The translations under genes and the position numbers were made by a program. From Hemileia vastatrix (taxonomy: Eukaryota > Basidiomycota > Pucciniomycetes > Pucciniales > Zaghouaniaceae): DNA of 64,000 bases. The notes beneath the pieces are model-generated. The model saw only the letters and a list, made by a program, of their open reading frames with translations. It made no database searches and was not told where the DNA came from. The number at the start of each line of letters is the position of its first letter. Position 1 is the stretch's first letter. Location: the NCBI GenBank assembly GCA_030280995.1, contig JASXTE010000001.1, positions 20,712,106 through 20,776,105 on the forward strand. The letters are read 5' to 3'. Shown piece by piece: positions 1 through 11,800 of the stretch.

Positions 1-260
1 AATAATGAAATCAAAGTTTTCCTAGCTTGTGGACAAAGGTGTACATTTTTGACAACAATTATACAATCCAAACCCATTACTTTCATTTTTCCAGTGCTGA
101 TGATGAAAGAAGGCATGCCGTTAGTTACGACCTTGACTGGGATATGTGGGAAGATTGGTTTGTAGTTAAAAAGTAAACTTATATCACTGGTAATGTGATG
201 AGTGGCACCACTATCAGGGATTGCATCACTTTTGGAAGCCATGGATCCAGCACACTATTC
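1..260 (-). pseudogene. Ty1/copia protease remnant, cut by window edge
   Basis: Minus-strand translation carries an aspartic-protease active site in the form DSGATHH (codons about 195-218), the signature of Ty1/copia polyproteins, where the protease separates Gag from integrase. The frame stays open from about 240 down to base 1, so the rest of pol lies outside the window. Upstream on the same strand is a Gag-like stretch with a zinc knuckle, the order expected for a copia Gag-Pol. A stop between the zinc knuckle and the protease shows the copy is dead. The family call rests on the active-site context; integrase is not visible here. Confidence 0.72.
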
Positions 261-359
261 AATGCTTTGCAGATCTATATGATCAATAGCCATAGCAAGT
301 GCTTCCATAGCACTAGAATCAACCTCCACAATATCTTCACCCATTTAACTCAATTTAGC

Positions 360-1430
360 GTGGACCTTTCCTCTAGAATCAGGTGAAGATCTAGAAGGTT
401 GGCCCAAAGTCGTGATTTTCTGTTGTAAATCATAATACATCTTCAGGGCAGGGTTGTAGAAAGGAGAGTGTATAAAATAGGGGCAATCATTTTGCATATG
501 TTTTTTGGAATCACAATCAAAACTCCTGCATTGAGCATTGGAAGGTCTATAAGAGTTGACATCTTGTTGACAAGGTATCTTTCATTTCATTAAATTGATG
601 CTAACATTTGAAATTTCAGGAGATTCATGTGCCTTTTTAACCAGAGCTAAGTTTATTTCAGCTGTCAGCATCTCAGTGAGAAAATTGTCAGATGCCATAG
701 TGAGACTGTCCTGGCGCAACTCAATAGCACAACTTATATTGGTTGACAGATCTGATGATGAGAGAGGAAGCAGGATGTGCGCCATGATGGCTTTCACAGA
801 GGAATTGGTGAAGTTGAAACTGGAATGTATGATTGCATCAATTGTTTCCTGAACATTTTCCAAGTGTTTTGTCACAGATACAAAAGGTTTAAATGGGATC
901 AATATTAAAGATTTAAAAAGGAAAAGGAAAGAAGTATGATTCAACCTATTTAATTTTTTATATAAGGTCAGATAGGCGGTTCAACATGAACAATCTGTAT
1001 CAATGATTTGTTGAAGTGATGTTTAAATAGTATTGACAACAACAATACATGCCATGCAGTAACCAATGTTGCCTTCAGAAATGGGTTGATCATTTATAGC
1101 CTATGAAGTGGTGCAGATAAATTCTATCATGACAGAAAAAAATTTTCAATCCCAATCATGCCAATTGGAGCAATTGGATCAGAGCTTTTCCATGCTCGTA
1201 GATATTTTGGAGACGCCTTCCAAAGCTTTACAGAGGCATTCAAGGTTCTCAAGGAATAAAGGAGGAATAGGGGTATTTGTGGAGGGTTCTAGCATTTTGG
1301 GAAATAGTTTGGGCTTAATAGAGGATAAAGGAAGTGATGTATCACCAAGAAGAGGGGTGGTAGTAGGTCGAGGTGTTGGGGAAGGTATGGGTTGTTTAGA
1401 TCAAGTATGGTGAAGGTTGTTGGAAGTGAA
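360..1430 (-). pseudogene. Ty1/copia Gag remnant
   Basis: The longest open piece (582-944, 120 residues) resembles the helical Gag C-terminal part of copia elements. Just downstream on the minus strand, about 483-530, is a zinc-knuckle-like run with spacing C-x4-C-x4-H-x4-C. Further upstream (about 1108-1430) the minus frame is proline and serine rich and then reads like the NW..W motif that opens many copia Gag domains. Several stops break the frame. Gag would coat element RNA in cytoplasmic particles. The plus-strand readings at 595-852 and 1108-1413 are shadows. Confidence 0.55.
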
Positions 1431-1486
1431 AGGAGATGGAGCAAATTGGTGTATTGATCAGATTAGATGTGAAAAAAAAATTATAT

Positions 1487-1504
1487 CACTACCCCGGTGT
1501 AGTG
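1487..1504. other. Short palindrome upstream of copia remnant
   Basis: CACTAC and GTAGTG flank a six-base GC-rich centre, giving a perfect 6-bp stem. It lies on the 5' side of the copia Gag remnant and may belong to its leader, but I see no primer-binding site or LTR end to anchor that. Confidence 0.35.
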
Positions 1505-1959
1505 GCACAAGATTTTAACTTCAGGAAACCTGCTGGACGGGATTTGAATCTTGCAAGTATACACCTACTTCTTCAATGATGAGCCCTAGAAAGGGACCAT
1601 AACCTGTAGTTTTGCATAAGTAAAAAACTCTGAGAAGAATTGGAGTTATTTAGATGCACAATCTACAGACTATATACACATGTCACATGGTAGCTAAGTA
1701 CATTTACTTATACATAAATAACAGAGACAACTAAAGACATAGGTTAAAAGATGACACACTTGCCAGCTCCAAGGACAACTTGCTCAATAATTGGTAAATC
1801 ATGAGTCAAGTTTGTAAGGTTTTAAATGAAATTGATATGATTAAAGCCATCTTGGTTTTGAAAAAACCAATTATAATTGAGGGACAATAAAATTTGGCAG
1901 TAATAAATTTAAATTGATGCCAACGGGGAAGAACATTAAAGTTAATGAGAGTCATATAA
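1505..1959. other. No gene seen
   Basis: AT-rich sequence without a credible coding frame. It might contain the 5' LTR of the copia remnant, but no second LTR copy is in the window to compare. Confidence 0.4.
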
Positions 1960-2660
1960 AGTTGGGGCAGTGGCCCAGAATTGAAAGATGATCAAGAGGA
2001 AAAATTTCAGATTATAAATAGAATTTCTGATTGATTTTAAAGCATTATTTTGAAAATGGGGCAAGCAATAACAGGACAGCCAGATGAGGTGCAAGTCAAA
2101 GAAAGATTCTTGAAAAGAATAAATTTGAGGATTGGGCCAGTGACAATAGACCAGCCAGATGATGCACAAATAAAATTGTGTCTTGATAAGCAATAAAGCA
2201 GAGATTTAAGACTTTTAATCTATTGGATTTCATGTTAAATAATTTAGTTAAGATAAATAAGGTTGAAAAAATGGGCCAATGAAATAATAAATGTAATATA
2301 ATAAAATAATGTAACAATAAGATTAATGAGGGGACAAAAGCCCAATAGAATTATGATGATGAGCTAGAGGCAATGGTCTGACCGCAAAGTAGACTTGATA
2401 ATGATTCTGGGACAATGGCTGGTGTTAATATGGTCCCAGTACAAAAGGCTGGTGTAAACATGGTGTTTACGGGACAAAGGCTGCTCTAAATGTGGTGCTG
2501 GGATGACAGCCCATCTTGGATAGTGCAGGGAAACTATGGCCCAACTTAAATGATGATTCCGGGACATAGGCTTGTGTTAAATGATTTGGCCAAAATACGG
2601 CCCAACTTAAATGATGATTCTAGGAAAAAAGCCAGACTTGGATGGTTTAGCAGAGCAGGC
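1960..2660. repeat. Degenerate tandem repeat, ~30-40 bp units
   Basis: Imperfect units recur with a core GGGACA, then GGC or GCC, then TTAAATGATG. The clearest lie at about 2408, 2471, 2527, 2563 and 2595. One unit forms a 6-bp stem (TGGGAC at 2408 with GTCCCA at 2433). Further upstream the same GGCCA/GCCAGATGA words recur more loosely. No protein frame runs through it. The short minus-strand reading at 2364-2567 is repeat sequence. Confidence 0.5.
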
Positions 2661-2682
2661 AAAGGTTCAACGGATCTCAGGG

Positions 2683-2910
2683 CTGATGATAGTTAGGAGA
2701 AAACAAAGATAAATATATATTTCATGTTAGTAAATAATAAATAGTGTAGCATGAAATAACATTAAGAATCAGAACATAGCATTACCTGATGATATTTAGG
2801 AGAAAACAAAGATAAATATATATTTCATGTTAGTAAATAATAAATAGTGTAACATGAAATAATATTAAGAATCAGAACATAGCATTACCTGATGATAGTT
2901 AGTAGCAAAC
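2683..2910 (+). repeat. 103-bp direct tandem repeat, two full units and part of a third
   Basis: CTGATGATA starts units at 2683, 2786 and 2889, an exact period of 103. The first two units differ at only a few bases; the third stops after about 25 bases. The near identity points to a recent duplication. Confidence 0.85.
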
Positions 2911-3905
2911 AAAGATAGCTAAAATAATGAGTGTCACAATTTATTTATACTCTCAAATATTGTCAGTATAGGTTTAATCATTAATATAGGTTTCAATAAA
3001 TTTAATGTAACTCTTTTCATAGAAATATATATTTGTATGTAGCTGAGTGAGTGTAACATAATGACATTTTTTAGATTTTGTGTTTACAATATAATAATAA
3101 TAATAGACAAGATGTCCAAAGGAGACAACTAAGGAAATAGCTTAAAAGCTGACAGGATGGACAAATGTTTTGGTTACCATTTGTGCATCTCAAAATTCTC
3201 AGCTTTCACTGGAATCACCACCACCACCTACCTATCATATTTTTCTCATTAATTCTTTTGGTCTCTCTCTATCATTGTTTAAGTTTTTTCTTTTTTTTTC
3301 TTCTACATTTTCAGACTTATGATTGTCCTTATCATCTCAAGGAAGAAACCTACACCTTTCATGAGCCTTTTATTTTCAGGAATGGCACTTGCAGGTGCCA
3401 CTGTAGGTACCATAAGTCACCATATGAATGTTCCCCATATGACAATCCACTGACTCATTTCTGAATACAACAAAAATGAAATTTTTAAAATATTCCTAAA
3501 TCCAATTAACATAACAGATCCTGGTAATGAGCACAAAATTTTTCAAGTCATTAATGGAAATCAAAGAGAAACCTTGAAGGATATAAAAAAAAGCCTTACC
3601 TTCACCATGTCATTGGGAGCTGTTTTCTGCTGTGCCTTATGGTGGTGGATCCACCCTTTGGTGAAATAAATTTTTCTTTTATTTATTTATTTATTTTGAA
3701 AAAAATGATAGTATGAAAGCAGGGATTTCTTTCAATGAATTTTTTATCTTCATAGTATTATTTGTTTTGGAGGCATAAGCAAAAAAAATGACATGCTAAA
3801 AGTTGAAATACAAAATATAAAAAAAATAGCAATTTTAATGAAAAACTTAAATGATATTTGAATTTTACACAGTATTTTAATATTTTTCTGGAGTCTGAAG
3901 TATCC
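2911..3905. other. No gene seen; AT-rich
   Basis: The 99-residue reading at 3165-3464 is a phenylalanine- and histidine-rich translation of pyrimidine-rich DNA with no recognisable domain. A small palindrome built on GGCAC and GGTGCC lies at 3383-3398; its half-sites resemble the terminal palindromes at 8252, 9658 and 10215. Confidence 0.4.
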
Positions 3906-3958
3906 TTATTTTGGGACAAATTCCAAAATAAAAAGTGGCTAAATTTTTTTTAGCCACT
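3906..3958. repeat. Two adjacent hairpins
   Basis: TTATTTTGG (3906-3914) pairs with CCAAAATAA (3923-3931). Two bases on, AGTGGCTAAA (3934-3943) pairs perfectly over 10 bp with TTTAGCCACT (3949-3958) across a T-only loop. They may be an element end or a transcription-end structure; the flanks do not decide. Confidence 0.6.
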
Positions 3959-3989
3959 GTACAGCTATTTGGTTAAACATTTTACTCCC

Positions 3990-4153
3990 CTCTAACTTGG
4001 CTTATTGGGAATCAATTTTCCTTCCTACCTCTCTACCCCTCACTCCATCTCAACCTTTATTTGATCTAAAAATGGATCTTCTCCCTAATTCTCCTCTCCT
4101 GTGCTCTTGTTCTTACCCTCTTACTTCCTCACAGGAGCTTCTTATGAAATTTT
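3990..4153 (+). pseudogene. Ty3/gypsy pol, pre-RT segment (5' half of a split element)
   Basis: The frame ending at 4153 reads like the segment just before reverse transcriptase in gypsy Pol (a PLT..E..L..F pattern). The reading resumes at 8883, after the transposon at 4154-8882, with the LLDTGFI..SSS.. motif that normally follows directly. The match across the gap is the evidence that the two pieces were one gene. Confidence 0.5.
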
Positions 4154-4569
4154 AGGGGGTGTCAAAAATTACCATATACACCGCTTATTCACACCCCAAA
4201 TAATTTACCAAGAAATTTAAATTTTAAGTACACCTGTAAATAACTGTTGTACTTCAACAGTTTGTTTGTCTCTTAACACCCATCTGTTGGGAACATACAA
4301 GCCTTTCAAGAACTTCATCCCCTTAAATTGATTAGTCTGCATTAGGTACACAAATGAACATATTTAAATCTTTTTCTTCACCTAATTCTTATAGTCTCAT
4401 TTATACATTCATAGTACACCATGCATCAAGTCTTAAGGCCCCCCTAACATAATTCTCCAACCCTTAATTATTCCAACCCTTATCTTTCCCCCAAACACTA
4501 ACATGAGTCCTTCACTTTGTCAATAGCTTCAAACAACAACTAATACTCTGGTTCTTGATCTTATGGTTG

Positions 4570-5690
4570 AGTCTGATACAGATTCAATTTATATTAGTAC
4601 CCTGTTAGAGAGCTGTTACCTTACTTTCCAAACACCTTCTATTTACCATAAAACATGATATCTACTTTAAAATATTTCTGAAACTCCTGAACCTATCTTT
4701 TGAAAAATATTCTAAACTACTTATCATGGTTTTAAATTGCTACATTTTTTTGATTCATCAGCATTCCATTTTACACAACAACTCTCATTTCCCATAGAAA
4801 TCTCTGTTGCACTTTCCCAATTTGGCTCAAATGGGAATGGTGATGCCATAACGTTTCTTGAGAACATCTTCAGTTTAATTCATGGAGAAGTTGATCTATA
4901 CACCAAAAAAACCATAAAAGCTATCTGTTTTCTTCAATAAAAATTCCTCACATGGCTTACTAAAAAGGTTATACTTGAAAAATCTCAGTTCATTCAAAAT
5001 AAAGGATTCCTTGGTTGTAATGCTTTTTTTGATAGCACAACAATCCCTTTGAACCATAATCCTGAAAAGGATGGAAATAATTATTTTCATTGGTAAAAGA
5101 GGTCAGCTCTTACCTATATCTTACATTTGTTTACATCTATTACTAATTCTCTCTTACATTTGCTTTTTTCAAATACACTATCACTCTCCAACTGGTTTGT
5201 GATATAGAAATGATATTTATTGCTTTTCATGCTGGCTTTCCTGGTGCTCACCATGAATCTTCAGTTTTTCAAAAAATCATAATTTATAAACAACCAAATA
5301 ATTACTTTGATGAAAATCAATATTTTCTTTCAAAATATACTTACACTAGTGCTACATATGTGATATCAGCATTTCATGGTGCTTGTGATCAAAATAGAGA
5401 AGAATCCCAATTTAACACTCATCTTTCCAAGTCCTGAGTAAGTATTGAGACTGAAATTGGAATTTTGAAAGGTAAATTTGTTTCACTAAGGGAAATGAGG
5501 AATCCTCCAAAGAAACAGAAAGTAATGAAAGTTACAATTGATTGGATAATTTTATGCTTGATAATACATTATTTTCTTGCAAAATTAAAGGATTAATGGA
5601 TCAATATTTATGAGGATTAAACTCATGAACCTCCCCCCAAATATTGAATCATCTACCAGCTCTTCATCTCAACCTGGTGGAATGAATGAT
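4570..5690 (+). pseudogene. PIF/Harbinger transposase (DDE_Tnp_4 type), broken
   Basis: Would cut and paste the element in the nucleus. Reading along the plus strand: a helical part with VALSQFGSNGNG (in 4737-4940), the first catalytic Asp in a FFDSTTIPLN context (about 5020-5045), then HAGFPGAHHESSVF (5220-5270), where the second catalytic residue normally found after the PG..H motif is Glu instead of Asp. The third acidic position lies in the EIGILKGKF block (about 5455-5480), followed by a WII..C hydrophobic helix. Stops near 5092 and frame changes between 5090 and 5200 break it; a lost intron may explain part. The minus reading at 4896-5090 is a shadow. Confidence 0.75.
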
Positions 5691-5699
5691 AAGATTCTT

Positions 5700-6990
5700 C
5701 CTATCAATCTTTCTTATTTTGAAGACAGAGCTTAACTTTCTACTATTACTCAAATTCTTTCTTGATTTATTCTTTTATATCATTATGTTAGGGCCAAGGG
5801 ATTTTACATGATTTTTCACCAAAATGTTGTAAATACCTGAAGATTTTGAGGCACAAGATAAAGACAAAATCTTATCATAAAAAAGGTGGTGGTTAGGGGG
5901 TTATTTACACTACTTGTAAAAGAGCTGCTACTCAATATATATTTGTAATCAGTATGTAATTTATTTATGTTTTATACTTTATAATACTTATTTAATCTTC
6001 AGGTCTCTAAAGAAATCTAAAAATAGAAAATTAAAAAGTATGGGAGGCTTTAGGATTCATCTTTTCTTATTAATCATTTTTATTTAAGTTTTTTCCTCAA
6101 AGTACTCTCATAACTCTTTGAAACTGGCCACTGAACTGAATCTTCCTTGCTATGATGATATTGATTCTTTTGGAGGTAACTTGAATTAGACTTCTGGGGG
6201 ATTCTCTAATTTCTCACACAAAGATTTTGATTTCAGTGATCTAAGAATGGGTGCTTAGTGGCTAACACCATAAAGATGGACATTTTGATGAAGATTCATG
6301 GAAGGAAGACACACCTAGACAACATGGGGTTGATTTTGTCATTCCTGAGCTCAAGTATACAGTGGTGTTTGAGAATTGTGATGGTTTATGGGTGGTTATT
6401 TGGTCTGCTAAAAAACTATATCATTAAACCATACCTGTAAAAGATCTTGTTAGCTTTACAAGGCTAGGTTTTTAACTCAAATTAGTAAAAGACTATCAAA
6501 ATCTATTAAAAAAATAAAAATGCTTATAGCTAATTTTATAAAATCTAATTATATAAAAATAAATGAAAACTAAAAGTTAGAATACTTACACAATAGCTTT
6601 CTTCAAAGAATTTTGGAAAATAATTTATATTTAGAACTTAATTATTATTATTGAAAGTCATGTATATAATTAGAAAAATATATTTAACTTCATATGATAC
6701 AAGCCAATGCCCAAGTTATCTTTTTACTTTGAGAAATTTTACAACTGGGAAACTTGAATATATATAAATTGTTTATCCACCATGAAAGAAAAAAAATTAA
6801 AAGATAAAAAGCTTTGACTAATCCAACACCTTTGTGAAGAAATATTGTTTGATTTTTTCAAATTTTTCCAAAAAAAATATTCTTATTCAAGAACTTTTTG
6901 AATTCGGCATATATGAAATAATCACCAAAAATAAATGAAATTAAATTAATGCAATAAATCAAGAATGTTTTTCAATTTCTGTCATTAATT
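5700..6990. other. Transposon interior, no gene seen
   Basis: AT-rich sequence between the transposase and the Myb-like gene. The 60-residue reading at 6258-6440 has no recognisable domain. Confidence 0.4.
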
Positions 6991-6999
6991 TTTACACAT

Positions 7000-8213
7000 T
7001 CAGACATTCTAACATCAAGTTTTGCTTGTCAGTTTCTCTTCACTTTTTTGCTTTTGATTTAATTTGTCATTTTGAACTGTAATTTTTCATTTTCCAATTG
7101 AAGCTGTTGATTACAGAATTTCTGATCTTCCTCCATTTGAAAATTTTAATTCTCCATTTCCATATTTAAATGATATTTCTCCATTCTCAAGGAATTTTTA
7201 TCCATTTTAAGTAAGTGAAAGAATTTTTTTTCATACAGGTCATAAACTTGCTTTTCAGACTTCTCTTGAGACTCAATTTTCATAAATTCTATCCAAGATT
7301 CTTCTTTTATCATAAAAGTTTTTGCTTAAAAATCAAGGAAAAGTCAAAAAAATAATCAACAAATCAAATAAGCCTTACTTTATTCAAGTTTTTCCACAAT
7401 TTCTGCATAGGCAGATAACACACATTTTGAACTGGATTTATGGTTTGTAAAAGATGTTGAAGTTCTTTGTTAAAATCTTTTTGGTTTTTTTATGGGAAAA
7501 TCTTGTACGCAGCTCTCCACATCCTTATATTTTTGAAACATATATTGATTGGCTTCACCTTGAGTCTGTTTCATGATTGGTGTATATTTTATTAGGTGGC
7601 AAAAAAAACGATAGTGAAAAGTGAAGAGAAATTTTTCAGACAAGTAATTTAAGCTCACAAAAAATGCATCATCTTACTAAAGATCAGAATTTTTTGGAGA
7701 ATCCTCTTAATTTTGTTTCTTGAGTATTTGTTCAGTTGAAATTTCCAAATTGTTGTAAATTTAAGAGCCCAATAGTTTAGAATTCTAAATACACAGAGGT
7801 TTTACACCGGCTCTTTTCCAAAAGTTATTATCCATCTTTTGATAAATTGGGAACATTGTATAGAGTTTTTGAGAAAATGAAGTGACTTTATTTTGGAGAT
7901 CTTCTTCTGATACTCTATAGCCAGTAGAATAAAAAGACATTTTTTCCTTCTTGGATTTTTCTTGATAATTTTTGTCTCTCTCCCTCATTTTCTTGGTCAT
8001 TAAGTACATTTTACCTTTTGTTTTATCTATTAGTTCAGTTTTCATTTTCTGAAAACCACCAATTTTAGAGGAAGGAAGGCATCCAGCACATGTAGACTTT
8101 TCACAGCCAAAGCAGGAATTCTAATATGATTTTTTTTAACCAATCAATCAAAATATAAAGGTCACTCTTGGTTAGCTGAGTAAACCTTTGAGAAATATAT
8201 CTTGGGTGATACA
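7000..8213 (-). pseudogene. Myb/SANT-like transposon protein with coiled coil, copy 1
   Basis: The likely start is the ATG at 8213, read leftwards. The N-terminal region aligns with the copies at 25139 and 60696: an I-D/N-W-L-K helix, an SCFG block, a K.RF/RD..Y..K.K.K helix, then STG and a Y..MD segment before 7785. The frame shifts in an A/T run near 8137. Downstream on the minus strand (7330-7000) an E/K/N-rich coiled coil matches the C-terminal half of copy 3. Such proteins bind transposon ends and help the DDE transposase in PIF/Harbinger elements; that role is inferred. A MITE sits just upstream. Confidence 0.6.
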
Positions 8214-8251
8214 TAATAGAATTATAACTAGGGACACAAGAAAAAAATGTG

Positions 8252-8428
8252 GGCATCTGATAACAGGTGCCAATCCCTATCATTGATTTAATTCAGTTCT
8301 AGTTCAGCTTTAATTCTTCTAGGAAGACTAAAAACTGAGCACTGAGCCTGCTAGCTCACATGGAATCAAATCTGAGTTATCCTTGAGTCACATGTGGATT
8401 GAGGGATTGGCACCTTCTTTCAGGTGTC
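8252..8428. mobile_element. 177-bp MITE with palindromic ends
   Basis: The left end is GGCATCTGATAACAGGTGCC, the right end GGCACCTTCTTTCAGGTGTC. Each is itself a short palindrome, and both are followed inward by AATCCCT and then by TGATT/GATTC words in inverted order. A similar unit starts at 9658. No coding capacity. No clear target duplication. Confidence 0.55.
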
Positions 8429-8882
8429 AAGTGTTTTTTTGCAGTGGGAGACAAAAATATTAGTGCATGATAAAATTTGATGGATAAGAAAGTGAAATCC
8501 TAAAAAAGATTTGGATGAGATAAGAAAAACTTAAGTAGAAGAAGGAATAAAAAATGAGCTTGATAAGCTTTTAATAAAATAAAAAAAATAATAGAACTTA
8601 TAGTGATAAAGAATATATAAATTTGAGTGAGAAATATTAATGAAGAAAAAAAGAAACAGGATGACATGGGGTTGAGAGAAAAGGGATCTGATGTGCAGTG
8701 GTTTGGAGGAATGTGTGTATTGCTTGGCTGAATTATGGCTGGGAAGATGGTGAAAGAATAGGAAGGATTTGACCTGATTTTTGACATGTATAACCCCAAG
8801 TCAGCCATTTATGAAGGTATCTAGGAAGGGAATTTTGAGACTGAAGTCCTTCAGGCATATATGCTAATTTATGATACCTCCT
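8429..8882. other. Right end of Harbinger-like element, no gene
   Basis: A/T-rich. The hydrophobic minus reading at 8500-8808 reflects composition. The CCCCAAGT..CAGCCAT words near 8790 recur at 61094-61120 in the related element, which supports this as the shared right end. Confidence 0.45.
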
Positions 8883-11800
8883 ATTATATTGATGATCTTC
8901 TTGACACGGGATTTATTTGTATTTCTTCTTCTTCTTTAGCAACTCCCATATTTTCTGTATCTTAGTCTTCCAAAGACCTGAATCCATGTGTAGACTACCA
9001 ACTAATTAAAAAAATTCACTATTAAAAATTGCTTTCCATAACACTCTATCCCACAACTATTCATAATTTTACATTTCAAGAAAGTTTTTTAACCACTGGA
9101 GCTGAAATATTTATTCAATCCCCTGAAAATATCTTCAGGAGATGAATGAAAGACTTCCTTCAAAGCACCATGGGTTTGGTACAAGTGTTTGGTGATTCTG
9201 CTTTGCCTTTTTAACATACAATTGGCCTTTCAAAAAATTTTAAAATATGTTATTAGAGAAGTTTTAGATGTATGTTTTTCTGTATATATGTACAATAGAA
9301 TTATTTTCTCTAAAAATGAAACAGATCACATGAAACATCTTCAACACATTTTTGAAATGTTGAAATTTAAGAATCTGTTTGTCTCCCCCATTAAATTCTC
9401 TTTCTCTAAAAGTAGTTACAATTTTTTGGTCTTCTTACTTCTGATGATGGACTTCAAGTGGAAAAAGAAAAAAAATATAAATAATTGGTCCTTAGCTACT
9501 AATCTTTTTTAAACCTGTCAGTTTTTGGGATTCACAGATTTTTATCAGAAATTTATACCCAAGTTTTCAACCCTTTCTTTACCATTAACCAATGTATAAG
9601 TTAATTTCTGCTTTAAAATATCAGAAGGAGACTTTCACTCACCTTAAAAAATCAAGTGGCACCTGCTATAAGGTGCCTATCCCTATATTCAGTTTTAATT
9701 TAAGAGTAAAATTGATTTGGTATTGCTTGAGCTAGTGTTCTCATTGTTCAGTGTACAGTCTTTCCAGAAGGATTACAGCTGAGCTGAAATTGGGTTGAAT
9801 CAAAGATAGGGATTGGTGTAAGGATTTCAAGGCTAGGAAAATTGACAAAGGCAGAAAGATCATTATAGAGGGAACATAACCGAGTGAAGTAAAGGCCACT
9901 CAGGACCAATAAATGATGAAATTGATGATTAAAAACAAAATAACAAGTATTACTAAATAGTAAAACGGAACAGGTACAACTTGTGGTAAACTACTATGAT
10001 TAACATTGAGATTATCTATAGATTAGGATGATAATTCTGAGTTGACAGCTACAAAATGATCAGATGATGATGTACCGGAGATATAATATTGGTAAATAAA
10101 TTGGGGAAACAATATATGATTAGACATCAATGTGGCACATTATCAAAGTAAATGGAATGTTAGAGTAGAGGACCTTTGAAGCACAGAATACAGAAACTAC
10201 AAATATCAACAATTGGCACCTGCTATCAGGTGCCCATATTTTTTTTCTGGTGACTCATTATTAAATCCTGTGACACATGGAACTTAATAGACCCATAGCT
10301 TTTCAGGTAGATCTCTCTGGGTATACCTTAGCTGAAGTGCTAACCCAACCCTACAAGGATGGATTCTTGGCTCCTGTTGTGTTTCATTCCAGAAAGCTAA
10401 CAGATACTGAAAAAAATAACAAATTCATGATATGGAACTCTTGGCCATTATGAAAAGATTCAGCCTTTGTTTTTCATGGCTTATGGGAATGGAAAAACCC
10501 ATTATTGGTTTTTCTGATAATTTTAATTTATGCTTTTTTATAGCAAATCAAATGCTTACAGCCTTAAACAAGTTCTGGGTGACCTTCCTAAGTTCTTTCC
10601 ATTATAAATTAGTTCACAAAAAGAATAAACTAAATATGCTTGATTCCCCTTTCTCAAGGCCAGGTTATTATTCAAAGCAGAAATCCTATGAAATTGTTTT
10701 TACAACCATATCATTCTTGAACAGGCATGAAAGTATCATTAGTTAATAACTTTCATACTAGACCCAATAGTTCATCCTTTACAGAGCTAGTTAAAAGTCA
10801 TAATCATTTGTCAATGGATGAATCTGATAACTGTTTTATTCCCTTTAGGGTTAATAAATGTTGTTTTATAGATTATTTTTTTCCCTAAGAACTTGTCACC
10901 AACATCACTCTATAAATATAAAAAATCTCCCTTGGATGGAAAATTTGGGGCTAATTTTATGGTAAAATTAATTAGTAGAACTTACTCTTGGCCCACCATT
11001 TTTGCTGATGTTTTTTATTACAACAAATCATGTAGTTCCTGTAAAAGGAATATTATGGATAGATAAGGGAATAAAAAACTTTTAAATACTTTTCCCATCC
11101 CAGATTGTAATAGATTTTATTATAAAATTACCAAAATTCAAAGAATTTGAAAAAGCCTGGTAACAAGGGACAATTTTTCAAAATATTCTCACTTTATTCC
11201 CTGGAATGAGTCACTTTCATCATTAAAAATAACTGAAATATTTCTAGATAAGTTTTTTAGGTACCATGTTTTACTAGAAAATTTTTTAGTGATTGAGGGC
11301 CCACCTTTGTTTTTAAATTTACAAAGAATTTTCACAAGAGATTAAATATAAGTTATACCCATTTCACTGTCTCTCATATTAAAAAAATGGACATACTGAA
11401 ATAAATAATCAGCTTCTAAAATCTTACTTAATGATTAATGTATCCTATCAGCTAGATGATTGGTTCTCTTGTTTATATTTAGTTGAGATTTCTTACAATA
11501 ATGCTTGTTAAACTTCCACCAAAATATTATATTCTTTGTCCTCCAGGTTTCTCAACTTAGATTAGAGTCTCTAGATTCCCCAGTCTCTTTTTGCTTGGTG
11601 GATGTTTATTTTAAACATCTGAAGGTTATTTATAAGGAGTTGATTAATTCCTTAGCTATTTCAAAAATAATGTAAGCCCACTCCTATAACAATAAATCCC
11701 ACACCCTTATTAAATTTAAGCCAGGATATCAAGATCATGTTTTGAAAAAATACATTAAAGTTAAGGCCCATTGGTAAAATTATCTTCTAAAATAATAGGA

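Larger units (their letters stand above)
4154..8882. mobile_element. PIF/Harbinger-like TIR transposon, 4.7 kb, degraded
   Basis: The left end reads AGGGGGTGTCAAAAATTACC. The right end, reverse-complemented, is a close imperfect match ending at 8882. It holds a DDE transposase relic (+) and a Myb/SANT-like gene (-) in tail-to-tail order, the usual two-gene content of PIF/Harbinger. Flanking triplets TTT and ATT fit a 3-bp target duplication with one mismatch. It sits inside a gypsy pol frame. The terminus resembles those at 24839, 43343 and 45052, so these form one loose family. A palindromic MITE lies at 8252-8428. Confidence 0.65.
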
